Shown in pieces: positions 9,523-18,677 of a DNA stretch of 64,000 nucleotides (position 1 is its first letter; each line of letters opens with the position of its first letter). The stretch spans positions 6,647-70,646 of the forward strand of contig CANKZO010000001.1 of assembly GCA_947488485.1 (NCBI GenBank), written 5' to 3'. The notes under the pieces were generated by a model. It saw only the letters and a list, made by a program, of their open reading frames with translations, was not told the origin of the DNA and ran no database searches. A program made the translations under genes and the position numbers. Origin of the DNA: Opitutia bacterium. GTDB lineage: Bacteria; Verrucomicrobiota; Verrucomicrobiae; Opitutales; UBA953.

Positions 9523-9526
<4 letters not shown>
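9047..9526 (+). CDS. Fur-family regulator lacking regulatory-site histidines
   Basis: 159 residues from ATG 9047; GTG 9032 would add five residues. The winged HTH contains GLRATRQRMAVFEAAR, GHYTAEDLLKKAR and SRATIYRALPLLVGSNVIREM. Four Cys that normally hold structural zinc are present as CxxC (106/109) and CxxxxC (146/151). The usual His-rich stretch before the first Cys pair is replaced (SATFRAQLIC), and the His before the second pair is also absent (SQKLQVTAAC). The DNA-binding fold looks intact but the metal-sensing site looks altered. The stop overlaps the nadA start by 4 nt, so the two are coupled; it may regulate NAD synthesis or metal/Fe-S status (inference). Confidence 0.85.
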
Positions 9527-10500
<974 letters not shown>

Positions 10501-10538
10501 GGCGACGGCCCCGCGTCCGGGAAACGCGGTAGGGTGAA

Positions 10539-10561
10539 AAACTTTTTACCAAAGTTTGACA
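10539..10561 (+). promoter_or_regulatory. AT-rich inverted repeat overlapping a TTGACA box
   Basis: AAACTTT (10539-10545), 5-nt spacer, AAAGTTT (10551-10557) form a perfect 7-bp inverted repeat. It overlaps TTGACA at 10556-10561, and an AT-rich stretch with TATTATAAA (10570-10578) follows. This is one of the few AT-rich islands in the window and lies between nadA and the small HTH gene. It looks like an operator over a promoter. The -35 to -10 spacing with these exact boxes is too short (8-11 nt), so the promoter assignment is uncertain. Confidence 0.4.
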
Positions 10562-10653
10562 ATTGGGAATATTATAAAACCCTTGAACCTTCGGGTAGAA
10601 CCTTAGGATTGTCGCAGACACGCCCAGGCTTCACACGACCCAGCCATCCACTC

Positions 10654-10989
10654 ATGAAAATCGACCTCGACCCGTCCGCCTTCACCTCCAAGGACGCCTA
10701 TGTCCGCGCCGCCCTCTCCAAGGCACGCGACCTGGCCGTCCAGACCTGGGAAGACGAGCACAGCGAACGCCAGTCGCTCATCGAGCGCGAAGTCGCCGGC
10801 CTCTCGAAGCCCGAGCTCGCCAAGCGCCTGATCAAGCTCCTCTCGCGCCCCAACCGCGCCCGCGCCCAGATCTCCGACAGCATGCGCAACAAGGCCCAGG
10901 CGATGCGCCGCAAGGGCGCGCCGGTCCGCGAGATCGCGGCCGAGCTCGGCATCTCGATCCCGTCGGTCTACAACATCACCAAGGACTGA
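10654..10989 (+). CDS. Small protein with C-terminal helix-turn-helix
   Basis: 111 residues from ATG 10654; an in-frame extension upstream would cross the AT-rich promoter region. The N-terminal two thirds are charged and helical. The C-terminus (MRRKGAPVREIAAELGISIP, then SVYNITKD) matches a resolvase/sigma-4-type HTH in which a serine-rich recognition helix follows AAELGIS. Function is unknown; DNA binding and possible autoregulation through the upstream inverted repeat are inferences. It ends before aat on the same strand. Confidence 0.7.
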   Translation: MKIDLDPSAFTSKDAYVRAALSKARDLAVQTWEDEHSERQSLIEREVAGLSKPELAKRLIKLLSRPNRARAQISDSMRNKAQAMRRKGAPVREIAAELGISIPSVYNITKD

Positions 10990-11027
10990 ACTTGCCCGCA
11001 GGGTCCGTTTTGCCGAAGGTGTCGGCG

Positions 11028-11708
11028 ATGAAGGAATGGACCCGCGGCGACCCGGCGAAAGGACCCACGCAGGCGCCTTTGGCGCGCGGCGGGAAACTGG
11101 ACGCGGATACGCTGATCGGCGCCTACCGGGCCGGCATCTTTCCGTGGTACTCGCGAGGCCAACCGGTGAAATGGTGGTGCCCCGATCCGCGCTTCGTGAT
11201 GCGGCCGGCCGACCTCCGCCTGACCGACAGCCTGCGTAAGACGATGCGGAAAGCGGGCTGGTCGGTCACTTTCGACCGGTCCTTCGAGACGGTCATGCGC
11301 CGTTGCTCGGAAGTCCCCCGCCCCGGCCAGGACGGCACCTGGATCACCGAGGAGATGATCGCCGCTTACTGCGAACTGCACCGCCGGGGCATCGCCCACA
11401 GCGTCGAGGTGAGCTGGCAGGGCGAACTGGTCGGCGGCCTCTACGGCGTGGCGCTCGGCCGGCTCTTCCACGGCGAGTCGATGTTCCACCTCAAGGCCGA
11501 CGCCTCCAAGGTCGGCTTCGCGACCCTCGTGGCCCGGCTCGTCGCCTGCGGCTACGTCCTCATCGACTGCCAGGTGCCGACGGCGCACCTCGCGAGCCTC
11601 GGCGCCTTCGCGGTCGACCGGGAGGAATTCCTCGCCGCCGTGAAGCTCTTCCGCGACGAGCCGCCGTCCGGCGACGCATTCGTCACTCCGGCTTCGGACG
11701 TGACTTGA
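11028..11708 (+). CDS. aat: Leucyl/phenylalanyl-tRNA-protein transferase
   Basis: 226 residues from ATG 11028 (a TTG at 10992 would add 12). Motifs: GAYRAGIFPWYS, VKWWCPDPRFVM, GTWITEEMIAAY, GGLYGVALGRLFHGESMF and LIDCQVPTAHLASLGA, all typical of Aat. It adds Leu or Phe to N-terminal Arg/Lys of proteins in the N-end rule pathway leading to ClpS/ClpAP degradation. The last 26 nt overlap the 3' end of aroK on the opposite strand. Confidence 0.95.
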   Translation: MKEWTRGDPAKGPTQAPLARGGKLDADTLIGAYRAGIFPWYSRGQPVKWWCPDPRFVMRPADLRLTDSLRKTMRKAGWSVTFDRSFETVMRRCSEVPRPGQDGTWITEEMIAAYCELHRRGIAHSVEVSWQGELVGGLYGVALGRLFHGESMFHLKADASKVGFATLVARLVACGYVLIDCQVPTAHLASLGAFAVDREEFLAAVKLFRDEPPSGDAFVTPASDVT

Positions 11709-12252
11709 GCAAGGCCCGGGCCTCGCGCTCATACACGCGCTCGACGATCACGCAGAGCTGCTGCAAGGAACGTCCGTCGGTGTAGACGGCGATGCCCGCC
11801 TGCATGTAGGCCTGCTCGCGTTTCTTCATCAGTTCGCGGACGCGAGCCTCGGGATCATCGCCCTTGAGCAAGGGACGCCGGGAGTTGCCCGCGGTCCGGC
11901 GCAGGATGGTGTCCACCGAGGCGAACAGGGTGACGACGATGCCCTTGGAGCGCACGAGCGCGCCCATGCCGGGCGGCACGACCAACCCGCCCCCGCAAGC
12001 GATGACGCCGCCGCAATCCGGCAGCATGGTCTCGACGACCTGGCGCTCGAGCCCGCGGAAATGCTCCTCGCCGTGTTGGGCGAAGATGTCGGCGATCGTG
12101 GCCCCGGCGAGCTTCTCGACGAGTTCGTCGGTGTCGTAGAAACGGCGGCGCCAGCGCTTGGCCAGCTGCCGTCCGAGCGCGGACTTCCCCGTGCCCATGA
12201 ATCCGGCGAGGATCAGGTTCGGCGAGTTGTCCTTGTTGGCCACGGGCGACAT
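11683..12252 (-). CDS. aroK: Shikimate kinase
   Basis: 189 residues from ATG 12252, placed so that the P-loop GFMGTGKSALGR lies near residue 17. The DTD motif (FYDTDELVEK), FRGLERQVVE and CGGGLVVPP (shikimate-binding GGG) follow, then the lid region RRPLLKGDD. It phosphorylates shikimate, downstream of the DAHP synthase encoded about 3 kb away. Its 3' end overlaps aat convergently by 26 nt. A longer in-frame start at 12294 exists but adds residues without family similarity. Confidence 0.95.
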   Translation of the reverse strand: MSPVANKDNSPNLILAGFMGTGKSALGRQLAKRWRRRFYDTDELVEKLAGATIADIFAQHGEEHFRGLERQVVETMLPDCGGVIACGGGLVVPPGMGALVRSKGIVVTLFASVDTILRRTAGNSRRPLLKGDDPEARVRELMKKREQAYMQAGIAVYTDGRSLQQLCVIVERVYEREARALLKSRPKPE

Positions 12253-12306
12253 GCGACCATAGCAAGGCTCCGCCCGCCCCTCGGCAAGCGACAAGCGTCG
12301 GGAGGA

Positions 12307-13194
12307 TTACTTGGCGGGCAAGGCGTCCAACGCGGCCTTGGCCTTCGGCGCCAGGCGCTCGGAAAGGCCCTGCGTGGCCTCGGTCAAGGCGGCGCGGTCG
12401 GCTTCGACGAAGAGCCGGGGCACGGCGGCCCAGGCGGCTTCGGTGAGTTCGTTGGCGGGGCCTTTGAGCAACGGGAGGAACGAAGCCTTGATCACGAGAC
12501 GCGACTTGCCCACGCGGTTCACGCGGACGGCGACGATCCGCGCCCAGGCGGCCTTGGAAGCGAGCGAGGTGCCGGCGGGCTCCGTCGGGATATGTTTGGC
12601 GGCCAGCGACACGGGGAGGCGCAGGATCTCGTCCTCGACCTCCTGGACCTGCGAGCGTTGCGAGAGCTTGCCCAGGCGCTCCCAGAGGATCGGCGCGGCG
12701 GCGCTCGCGCTCACGCGGCGGAGCAGACGGTTCGCCCGCTGGGCGGTCGCGAAATCTTCGTGCTTGGTGAGCGCGACGAGTTCCTCGACGGTCAACGGAT
12801 ATTCCTTCGCGGAGCGACGCTGATCGAGCACGCGTTCGAGGTGGGCGAGCTTGGTCTCGGGCGTGGTGCCTTCGGGGTCCTCGTAAGTATTCGGCTGCTT
12901 GGGGTTGAGCGGGAGACGCGGCTTCAGGTTGGGATCGAACAGGAGGACCTGCTGCAGGGCCGCCTGGCCTTCGGGATTCTCGAGGGTCTTCGCCGCGGTG
13001 CGGACACGCTCGAACCAGGCCTTGGCCTCAGGGGAGGCGTTCGTGAAGCCCCGTGAGTGGTCCAGGATCGCCTGCTGGGCGGCGAGCCGCTTCTCCGGGA
13101 CCGCGAGGTCGGCGAAGGTGGCGTCGTTGGGGGCCTCGGCGGCCGAACCGATGAGACAAGCGGCGCAGGCGAAGAGGATCGGGAGAAGTTTCAT
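12307..13194 (-). CDS. Secreted HEAT-like/alpha-helical protein of unknown function
   Basis: 295 residues with a signal peptide (KLLPILFACAACLIGSAAEA). The mature part is Ala/Leu/Glu-rich and helical, with phrases such as TAQRANRLLRRVSASAAAPI that resemble HEAT/armadillo-type helices. No catalytic motif is seen. It starts 20 nt downstream of the Tat-exported oxidoreductase on the same strand, so the two probably form an operon and act in the same periplasmic process (inference). Confidence 0.65.
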   Translation of the reverse strand: MKLLPILFACAACLIGSAAEAPNDATFADLAVPEKRLAAQQAILDHSRGFTNASPEAKAWFERVRTAAKTLENPEGQAALQQVLLFDPNLKPRLPLNPKQPNTYEDPEGTTPETKLAHLERVLDQRRSAKEYPLTVEELVALTKHEDFATAQRANRLLRRVSASAAAPILWERLGKLSQRSQVQEVEDEILRLPVSLAAKHIPTEPAGTSLASKAAWARIVAVRVNRVGKSRLVIKASFLPLLKGPANELTEAAWAAVPRLFVEADRAALTEATQGLSERLAPKAKAALDALPAK

Positions 13195-13214
13195 GGTCGG
13201 AAATGCGAAGGTTC

Positions 13215-14501
13215 TCAGATGGACCAGGGTCCGCGCAAAGCGGGTGAGTGGAGCTGGTTGGCCTGGTCGTCGCCGACGAAACCGGAACCGTCGGCCTTGA
13301 AGTTCAGCTTGCGGCCCAGACGGACGCTGAGGGCGGCGAGATTGACGAGCGTCGAACTGCGGAAGGCCTCGTTGACGCCGTAACCGAACGGGCGCTTCTC
13401 GCGGGCACATACGTCGAAATCGTCTTCTTGGTATTCCGGCAGCGGGAACTCGGAGGCCTTGACGAGGAGCTCCGGGCGGCTGCAACGCATGCCGGCGAAG
13501 AGCTTGCCGTTCGGTCCTTCGAGGAAGGGATTCTCGGGGTTACGCTCGGCGAGTTCGGACTCGAGGATGATACGGGTGCCGTCCTTGTAGGTAAGGGTGA
13601 CGGTCTTCCAGACGCCGCAGGCCATGGCGTCCTGCGCCGGGGCGTCGCATTCGGCGGTGACGGGAGATTCGCCGTCCTTGCCGAGGAAGTATTGCACCGG
13701 GTCGAGGAAGTGCTGGCCCATGTCGCCGAGACCGCCTTGGTCGAAATTCCAATAGCCGCGGAAGGAGCCGTGGCACCGGTGCGGGTGATAAGGGATCAGC
13801 TGGGAAGGACCGCAGTAGAGGTCCCAGTTGAGGTGCGCCGGGACGGCCTCGGGCTTGAGGTCCGGCTTACCCGTCCAGAGGTTGACCTTCCAGGCGATGC
13901 CGCCGACCGGGGCGAGACGCACCGTCAGCGGGCCACCGAGGACGCCGCTCGCGACGACGCGACGGATCTCGCGGGCCGGGCCGACGCCGTAATAGTTGGT
14001 GCGGTTGAGGCGGAACCAGGTGTTCACGCGAAACGGCACACCGGTCTGCTGGACGACGCGGCTCAGGGCGATACCCTCGCCGATCGTGCGGGTCAGCGGC
14101 TTCTCGCACCAGACGGCCTTGCCGCGGCGGGCGGCCATGGCGGCGATGACGCCGTGCCAATGGGGCGGCGTGCAGACGTGCACGACGTCGGCGTCGGGCA
14201 TCGCGATGACCTCGCGGAAATCCTCGGCGGTCATCGGCGTGCCGCCGCCGGACTGCTTGATGCGCTCGAGCTTCTTCTGCACGCGCTGGGCGTCGACGTC
14301 ACAGATGCCGACGATGCGGTTCTTGCCGGTCATGCGCGGCTCGGAGTGCATGGAGGAGATGCCGCCACAGCCGACGATGACGTGATTCAAGGTCTCGCTG
14401 GGCGGGACGAAGCCGCGACCGAGGACGTGGCGCGGAATGATCGTGAAGCCAAGGGCGGCGACAGCGGCTTTACGCAGAAAGGAACGACGGGGTAATCGCA
14501 T
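13215..14501 (-). CDS. Gfo/Idh/MocA-family oxidoreductase with Tat signal
   Basis: 428 residues. A twin-arginine signal RRSFLRKAAVAALGF lies at residues 5-19. The NAD(P)-binding start is HVIVGCGGISSMHSEP, followed by DADVVHVCTPPHWHG and the family EKPLTRTIGEGI near residue 130; the C-terminal alpha/beta domain follows. These enzymes oxidise or reduce sugars and inositols. Exported members with a twin-arginine signal are common in planctomycetes and verrucomicrobia, but most lack known substrates. It is followed by a secreted HEAT-like protein. Confidence 0.9.
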   Translation of the reverse strand: MRLPRRSFLRKAAVAALGFTIIPRHVLGRGFVPPSETLNHVIVGCGGISSMHSEPRMTGKNRIVGICDVDAQRVQKKLERIKQSGGGTPMTAEDFREVIAMPDADVVHVCTPPHWHGVIAAMAARRGKAVWCEKPLTRTIGEGIALSRVVQQTGVPFRVNTWFRLNRTNYYGVGPAREIRRVVASGVLGGPLTVRLAPVGGIAWKVNLWTGKPDLKPEAVPAHLNWDLYCGPSQLIPYHPHRCHGSFRGYWNFDQGGLGDMGQHFLDPVQYFLGKDGESPVTAECDAPAQDAMACGVWKTVTLTYKDGTRIILESELAERNPENPFLEGPNGKLFAGMRCSRPELLVKASEFPLPEYQEDDFDVCAREKRPFGYGVNEAFRSSTLVNLAALSVRLGRKLNFKADGSGFVGDDQANQLHSPALRGPWSI

Positions 14502-14642
14502 GCGGGGTGATATGAGGACAAAAGACCCCGTTCAATCCTGATAGTTCCGTAACAGCGCCAAGCACCTGCTTATATGGCATTATTCCGCCGTTAAAAGTCG
14601 TCGGCGTTTTGCTTTCGCCCGCCTTGCTTGCTCCTTGTGGTC

Positions 14643-15875
14643 ATGCCGCTCTCCTCGCCGCCCATCGCCCGCACCTCGGAAGAGGCCGCGCGCCTGCAGG
14701 CAGCCATCGCCCAGACCGCTGGAGTGCCGTTCTATGAAGCCAGCGGCTGGCAGACGGCCTTCGCCGACCGTTCGGTTCAGCTCGCCGATCTGCCTCGCAT
14801 CACGAAGAGCCAGCTGCGCGAACACTCGCCCGAGGGCTTCCTGTCGGCCGGCCTGACCGTCGAATCGCTCCTCGCCCGCGGCCTGATCGAAGAGGAGAGC
14901 ACCTCCGGCACGTCCGGCGCCAGCGTGCGCGTGGTGTTCGGCAAGACCTGGTGGGCCGAACAGGAGCTCCGGGCCCTGCTCCGGAATCCTTTCGTCGCCG
15001 AGTGCTTCGGCAACCGCACCAGCCTCCGCCGCGCCGTCCTCACGACGCCGGGTTGCAGCGGCGTCAGCTGCTATAACCGCTGGCTCAACCTCGAACAACG
15101 CACCCTCGGCGACAGCCGCTACGTCAACCAGACGCGGATTCCTTTCAGCCTCGGCGACGACAAACTGGCCGTCATGGCCGACGAGGTCGCGGCCTGGGAA
15201 CCCGCCTTCCTTGACGTCGACCCGGTGCACGGCGCCTGGTTCGCCCTGCATTGCGAGCGCCACGGCCGACGCTTCCCTTCCCTGCGCTTCATCCTGACGA
15301 GCTACGAGTTCACCAGCGTCACGCACCGCGCCATCATGGAGCGGGTGTTCGGCGTGCCGGTGATCGACCTTTACGGCTCCAGCGAGACCGGCCACCTGCT
15401 CGTCGAGACGGACGGCATCATGCGCCCGAGCCCGGAGACGGCGCTCCTCGAGAGCACCACGGCCACGGGCATCGGCGAACTGCTGGTCTCGACGCTCACG
15501 AACCCTTACCTGCCCTTGGTGCGTTACGAGATCGGCGACTACGTCGAACGCGTCGCCGGCGGCTACCTCGTCCACGGACGTAAACGGGACGCCCTCCGCG
15601 GCGCCGACGGCCGCATCCTCACGACCCGCCAGGTCGACGCGGCCTTCGCCGGACTCAGCGGCATCGCCCACTATCAGCTCCGTCAGCGCACGGATGGCTC
15701 CGCGCATCTCAGTCTCCTCCCTGAACATGCCGGCGACGTGTTGGTCGCGGCGCAGGCCACGCTCGTCGAGCGCCTCTCCATCCTCTTGGGGACCCCGGTC
15801 ACCAGCGACTCGGTCGGACTGCTCACCCCGGAAGACTCGGGCAAATTCCGCCTGACGGTCCGAGAGTCCGCCTGA
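14643..15875 (+). CDS. PaaK-like adenylate-forming ligase
   Basis: 410 residues. ANL-superfamily features: the P-loop EESTSGTSGASVRV near residue 86, YGSSETGHL near 240, the ribose-binding region YEIGDYVERV near 293 and GRKRDALRG in the hinge region. The closest recognised architecture is phenylacetate-CoA ligase/coenzyme F390 synthetase. It would activate a carboxylate as acyl-AMP, then possibly transfer to CoA. No phenylacetate catabolic genes or carrier proteins are adjacent, so the substrate is unknown. ilvE follows after an 80-nt leader. CTTGCTTG lies 12 nt upstream of the start. Confidence 0.75.
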   Translation: MPLSSPPIARTSEEAARLQAAIAQTAGVPFYEASGWQTAFADRSVQLADLPRITKSQLREHSPEGFLSAGLTVESLLARGLIEEESTSGTSGASVRVVFGKTWWAEQELRALLRNPFVAECFGNRTSLRRAVLTTPGCSGVSCYNRWLNLEQRTLGDSRYVNQTRIPFSLGDDKLAVMADEVAAWEPAFLDVDPVHGAWFALHCERHGRRFPSLRFILTSYEFTSVTHRAIMERVFGVPVIDLYGSSETGHLLVETDGIMRPSPETALLESTTATGIGELLVSTLTNPYLPLVRYEIGDYVERVAGGYLVHGRKRDALRGADGRILTTRQVDAAFAGLSGIAHYQLRQRTDGSAHLSLLPEHAGDVLVAAQATLVERLSILLGTPVTSDSVGLLTPEDSGKFRLTVRESA

Positions 15876-15889
15876 ACGGGCAGATTACC

Positions 15890-15955
15890 GCCGGAAAAGG
15901 GGCTTTCGGGCTGGAAAAACCCTATCTAACCCCCCAAGGTGGGTTTTTCACCACC
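15890..15955 (+). promoter_or_regulatory. Structured 5' leader of ilvE with competing hairpins
   Basis: Three potential stems lie between the PaaK-like stop and ATG 15956. Stem 1: GCCGGAAA (15890-15897) with TTTCGGGC (15904-15911), one mismatch. Stem 2: AAAAACCC (15915-15922) with GGGTTTTT (15941-15948), perfect 8 bp, 18-nt loop. Stem 3: GGTGG (15938-15942) with CCACC (15951-15955), which would hide the AAGGTGG Shine-Dalgarno-like site. Stems 2 and 3 share bases and cannot form together. This resembles an attenuator or RBS switch; no known riboswitch class was recognised. Confidence 0.45.
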
Positions 15956-16825
15956 ATGGAAGTCTACATCGACGGTAAGTTCTACCCCAAGGCCGAGGCC
16001 AAGATCTCGGTCTTCGACCATGGCTTCCTCTATGGTGACGGCATCTTCGAAGGCATCCGCCTCTACCAAGGCTGCGTCTTCCGCCTCGACGAGCACCTCG
16101 AGCGCCTCGAGATGTCCGCCAAGGCCCTCTGCCTCGAGATGCCCTGGTCGCGCAAAGAGATCGCCGAGATCGTCTGTGAATCCTGCCGCCGCAACAACCT
16201 GACCGACGGCTACATCCGCCTCGTCGTCTCCCGCGGTTTCGGCGACCTCGGTCTCTCGCCCAAGAACTGCCCGACGCCTTCGATCGTCTGCATCGCCGAC
16301 ACCATCAAGCTCTACCCCGAGGAACTCTACACCACGGGCATGCGCATCATCACCGCGCCGACGCGCCGCATCAGCCCGGCCGCCCTGCCGCCGATGATCA
16401 AGTCGCTGAACTACCTGAACAACATCATGGCGAAGATGGAAGCCCAGCAGCATGGCTTCCACGAGTGCCTCATGCTCAACGAGCAGGGCTACGTCTCCGA
16501 GTGCACCGGCGACAACGTCTTCCTCATCCACAAGGGCCGCCTGATCACCCCGGCCTCCCATGCCGGCGCCCTCGTGGGCATCACCCGCCAGGTCGCCCTC
16601 GAGATCGCCGCCGCCCTCGGCATCCCGACCGTCGAGACGAACATCACGCGCTACGATGTCTGGAACGCCGACGAATGCTTCCTGACGGGCACCGCCGCGG
16701 AAGTCATCCCGGTCATCGAAGTCGACGCCCGTAAGATCGGCACCGGCAAGCCCGGCCCGCTCACCGCCCGCATCCTCGCCGAGTTCCGCAAGAAGGCTTC
16801 GCGCGAAGGCCAGATGATCCGCTGA
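15956..16825 (+). CDS. ilvE: Branched-chain amino acid aminotransferase-like (class IV PLP)
   Basis: 289 residues. Class IV fold: FDHGFLYGDGIFEGIRLYQG at the start, VSRGFGDLG, the PLP lysine in PPMIKSLNYLNNIMAK (near residue 150), LNEQGYVSECTGDNVF, and the C-terminal FLTGTAAEVIPV. This matches IlvE/D-amino-acid aminotransferase-type enzymes, with IlvE best by motif. It would transaminate Leu/Ile/Val with 2-oxoglutarate. leuC and leuD are elsewhere in the window. The upstream leader may control its translation. Confidence 0.85.
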   Translation: MEVYIDGKFYPKAEAKISVFDHGFLYGDGIFEGIRLYQGCVFRLDEHLERLEMSAKALCLEMPWSRKEIAEIVCESCRRNNLTDGYIRLVVSRGFGDLGLSPKNCPTPSIVCIADTIKLYPEELYTTGMRIITAPTRRISPAALPPMIKSLNYLNNIMAKMEAQQHGFHECLMLNEQGYVSECTGDNVFLIHKGRLITPASHAGALVGITRQVALEIAAALGIPTVETNITRYDVWNADECFLTGTAAEVIPVIEVDARKIGTGKPGPLTARILAEFRKKASREGQMIR

Positions 16826-16847
16826 GCCAGCCTGCGCCCTGACGCGC

Positions 16848-18677
16848 ATGCCCGCCGACCCCGCCCCTCCGACCGCCGACGCCCGTGACGCTACGCTGCG
16901 CCGGCTGCTGCGGATCGCGTGGTCGTATCGCGCGGACTGCCTCCAGCTCCTCGGCCTCCAGCTCGCCGTCGTCTTCCTGACCGTCGCCGTCATCGCCTTG
17001 GCCGGCATCGGCATCGACTTCGTCCGTCACTGCGCCGACCGCACCGTCGCCGCGCCGGTCCTGCCCTTCTTCGTGCCCGCCGACGCCTCGGACCGCGCCG
17101 TGTTCGTCTGGCTGGGCGCCGGCATCCTCGTCGCCGCCGTCCTGCGGGCGGCCCTCGCCTTCGTCTTCGGCCTCGTCTCCGTGCGCTTCCTGCACGGCCG
17201 CATCGTCGTCAACCTCCGTTCCCAGGTCTTCGCCAAGCTCCAGCAGCTGAGCTTCCGCTTCTTCGATTCCAACGCCAGCGGCTCGATCATCAACCGCGTC
17301 ACCTCCGACGCGCACGCCATCCGGCTCTTCATCGAAGGCGTGGTGCTGCAGCTCGCGATCATCGCCCTGACCCTGGCCGCCTGCGCGGCCTACATGTTCC
17401 GCACCGACTGGCGGCTCACGCTGGCCTGCCTTTCGGTCCTGCCCTTCCAGATCTGGTTCGCGATCCGCTTCTCCCGCAAGGTGCGCCCGGCCTACGAGGA
17501 GAACCGCGAGCTGATGGACCGGATGGTGCTCGGCTTCTCGGAGAACGTGCAGGGCATCCAGGTGGTCAAAGGCTTCGCGTTGGAGCCCCGCGTGCAGGGA
17601 CGTTTCGCCGGCTGGAGCGAGGCGATCCGCGTCCAGAAAAGGAAGGTCTTCGGCGAAGTCGCGCTCTTCTGGCCCGTCATCGACGCCCTTAACCGTCTTT
17701 CGATGGCCATCCTCATCGGCTACGGCGGCTGGATGGTAGCCCGCGGCGAGATCGCCCTCGGCACCGGCCTCGTCGCCTTCGCGGGCCTGTTGCAGCAGTT
17801 CTCCGCCCAGGTGACGACGCTCGCCTCGGTCGTCGACAACGCGCAGGTCTCCTTGGCGGGCGCGAAACGCATCTTCGAGATCCTCGACACCGATCCGGGC
17901 GTCGAAACCGAGGCCGGCGCGAGTTCGCCGGGACGGTTCCTCGGCCGCGTGGCCTTCGAGAACGTCAGCTTCGAATTCCAGGACAACGCCACGGTCCTGC
18001 GCGACCTCTCGTTCGTCGCCGAACCTGGCCAGCGCATCGCCATCGCCGGCGCGACGGGCGCGGGCAAGTCCGCCCTGCTGTCGCTCATTCCGCGCTTCTA
18101 CGACCCGCGGTCCGGACGGGTGACGCTGGACGGCCATGACATCCGCCTCCTGCCGCTGCCCGAGCTGCGCCGCCAGGTCGGGATGGTCTTCCAGGAGAAC
18201 TTCCTCTTCTCCAACACGATCGCGGCGAACATCGCCTTCGGCCACCCCGAAGCCACGCAGGAACGCATCGAACGGGCCGCGCGCATCGCCGGCGCCCACG
18301 ACTTCATCAAGGCGCTCCCCGAGGGCTACGAGACCTTCCTGGGCGAAGGCGGCGTGAACCTTTCCGGCGGCCAGCGCCAGCGTATCGCCATCGCGCGGGC
18401 CCTGCTCCTCGAACCGACGGTGCTGCTGCTCGATGACCCGACCTCGGCCATCGACCCCGAGACGGAGAAGGAGATCATGGAGGCGATGGAATCCGCGATG
18501 GCCGGCCGCACGACCTTCATCGTCGCGCATCGCCTGAGCACCCTCCGCCGGGCCGACCTCATCCTCGTCCTCGACCGCGGCCGCCTCACGCAGGTCGGCA
18601 CGCACGCCCAGCTGATGGCGGAGGAAGGCCACTATCGACGGGCGATCCTCGTCCAATCCGAAGGAGCGCCCGCATGA
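16848..18677 (+). CDS. ABC exporter half with non-catalytic Walker B (subunit 1)
   Basis: 609 residues: N-terminal six-TM domain, then NBD. Walker A GATGAGKSALLSL (near 400), Q-loop VFQENFLFSNT, signature NLSGGQRQRIAIARAL, Walker B VLLLDDPTSAIDPE and H-loop AHRLST. The catalytic Glu after Walker B is Asp (codons GAT GAC). The downstream gene overlaps by 4 nt (ATGA) and encodes the complementary half. Together they match asymmetric heterodimeric exporters of the TM287/288 and BmrCD type. Substrate is not predictable; lipid, drug or peptide are all possible. Confidence 0.9.
   Translation: MPADPAPPTADARDATLRRLLRIAWSYRADCLQLLGLQLAVVFLTVAVIALAGIGIDFVRHCADRTVAAPVLPFFVPADASDRAVFVWLGAGILVAAVLRAALAFVFGLVSVRFLHGRIVVNLRSQVFAKLQQLSFRFFDSNASGSIINRVTSDAHAIRLFIEGVVLQLAIIALTLAACAAYMFRTDWRLTLACLSVLPFQIWFAIRFSRKVRPAYEENRELMDRMVLGFSENVQGIQVVKGFALEPRVQGRFAGWSEAIRVQKRKVFGEVALFWPVIDALNRLSMAILIGYGGWMVARGEIALGTGLVAFAGLLQQFSAQVTTLASVVDNAQVSLAGAKRIFEILDTDPGVETEAGASSPGRFLGRVAFENVSFEFQDNATVLRDLSFVAEPGQRIAIAGATGAGKSALLSLIPRFYDPRSGRVTLDGHDIRLLPLPELRRQVGMVFQENFLFSNTIAANIAFGHPEATQERIERAARIAGAHDFIKALPEGYETFLGEGGVNLSGGQRQRIAIARALLLEPTVLLLDDPTSAIDPETEKEIMEAMESAMAGRTTFIVAHRLSTLRRADLILVLDRGRLTQVGTHAQLMAEEGHYRRAILVQSEGAPA

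Noticed and set aside
10511..10529. CCGCGT/ACGCGG stem just after nadA as a terminator
   Set aside because: A real 6-bp stem, but no T-run follows within 10 nt. It is not counted as an intrinsic terminator.
14643..16825. PaaK-like ligase and ilvE as parts of a secondary-metabolite cluster
   Set aside because: No carrier protein, thioesterase, KS or halogenase genes nearby. Neighbours are housekeeping.
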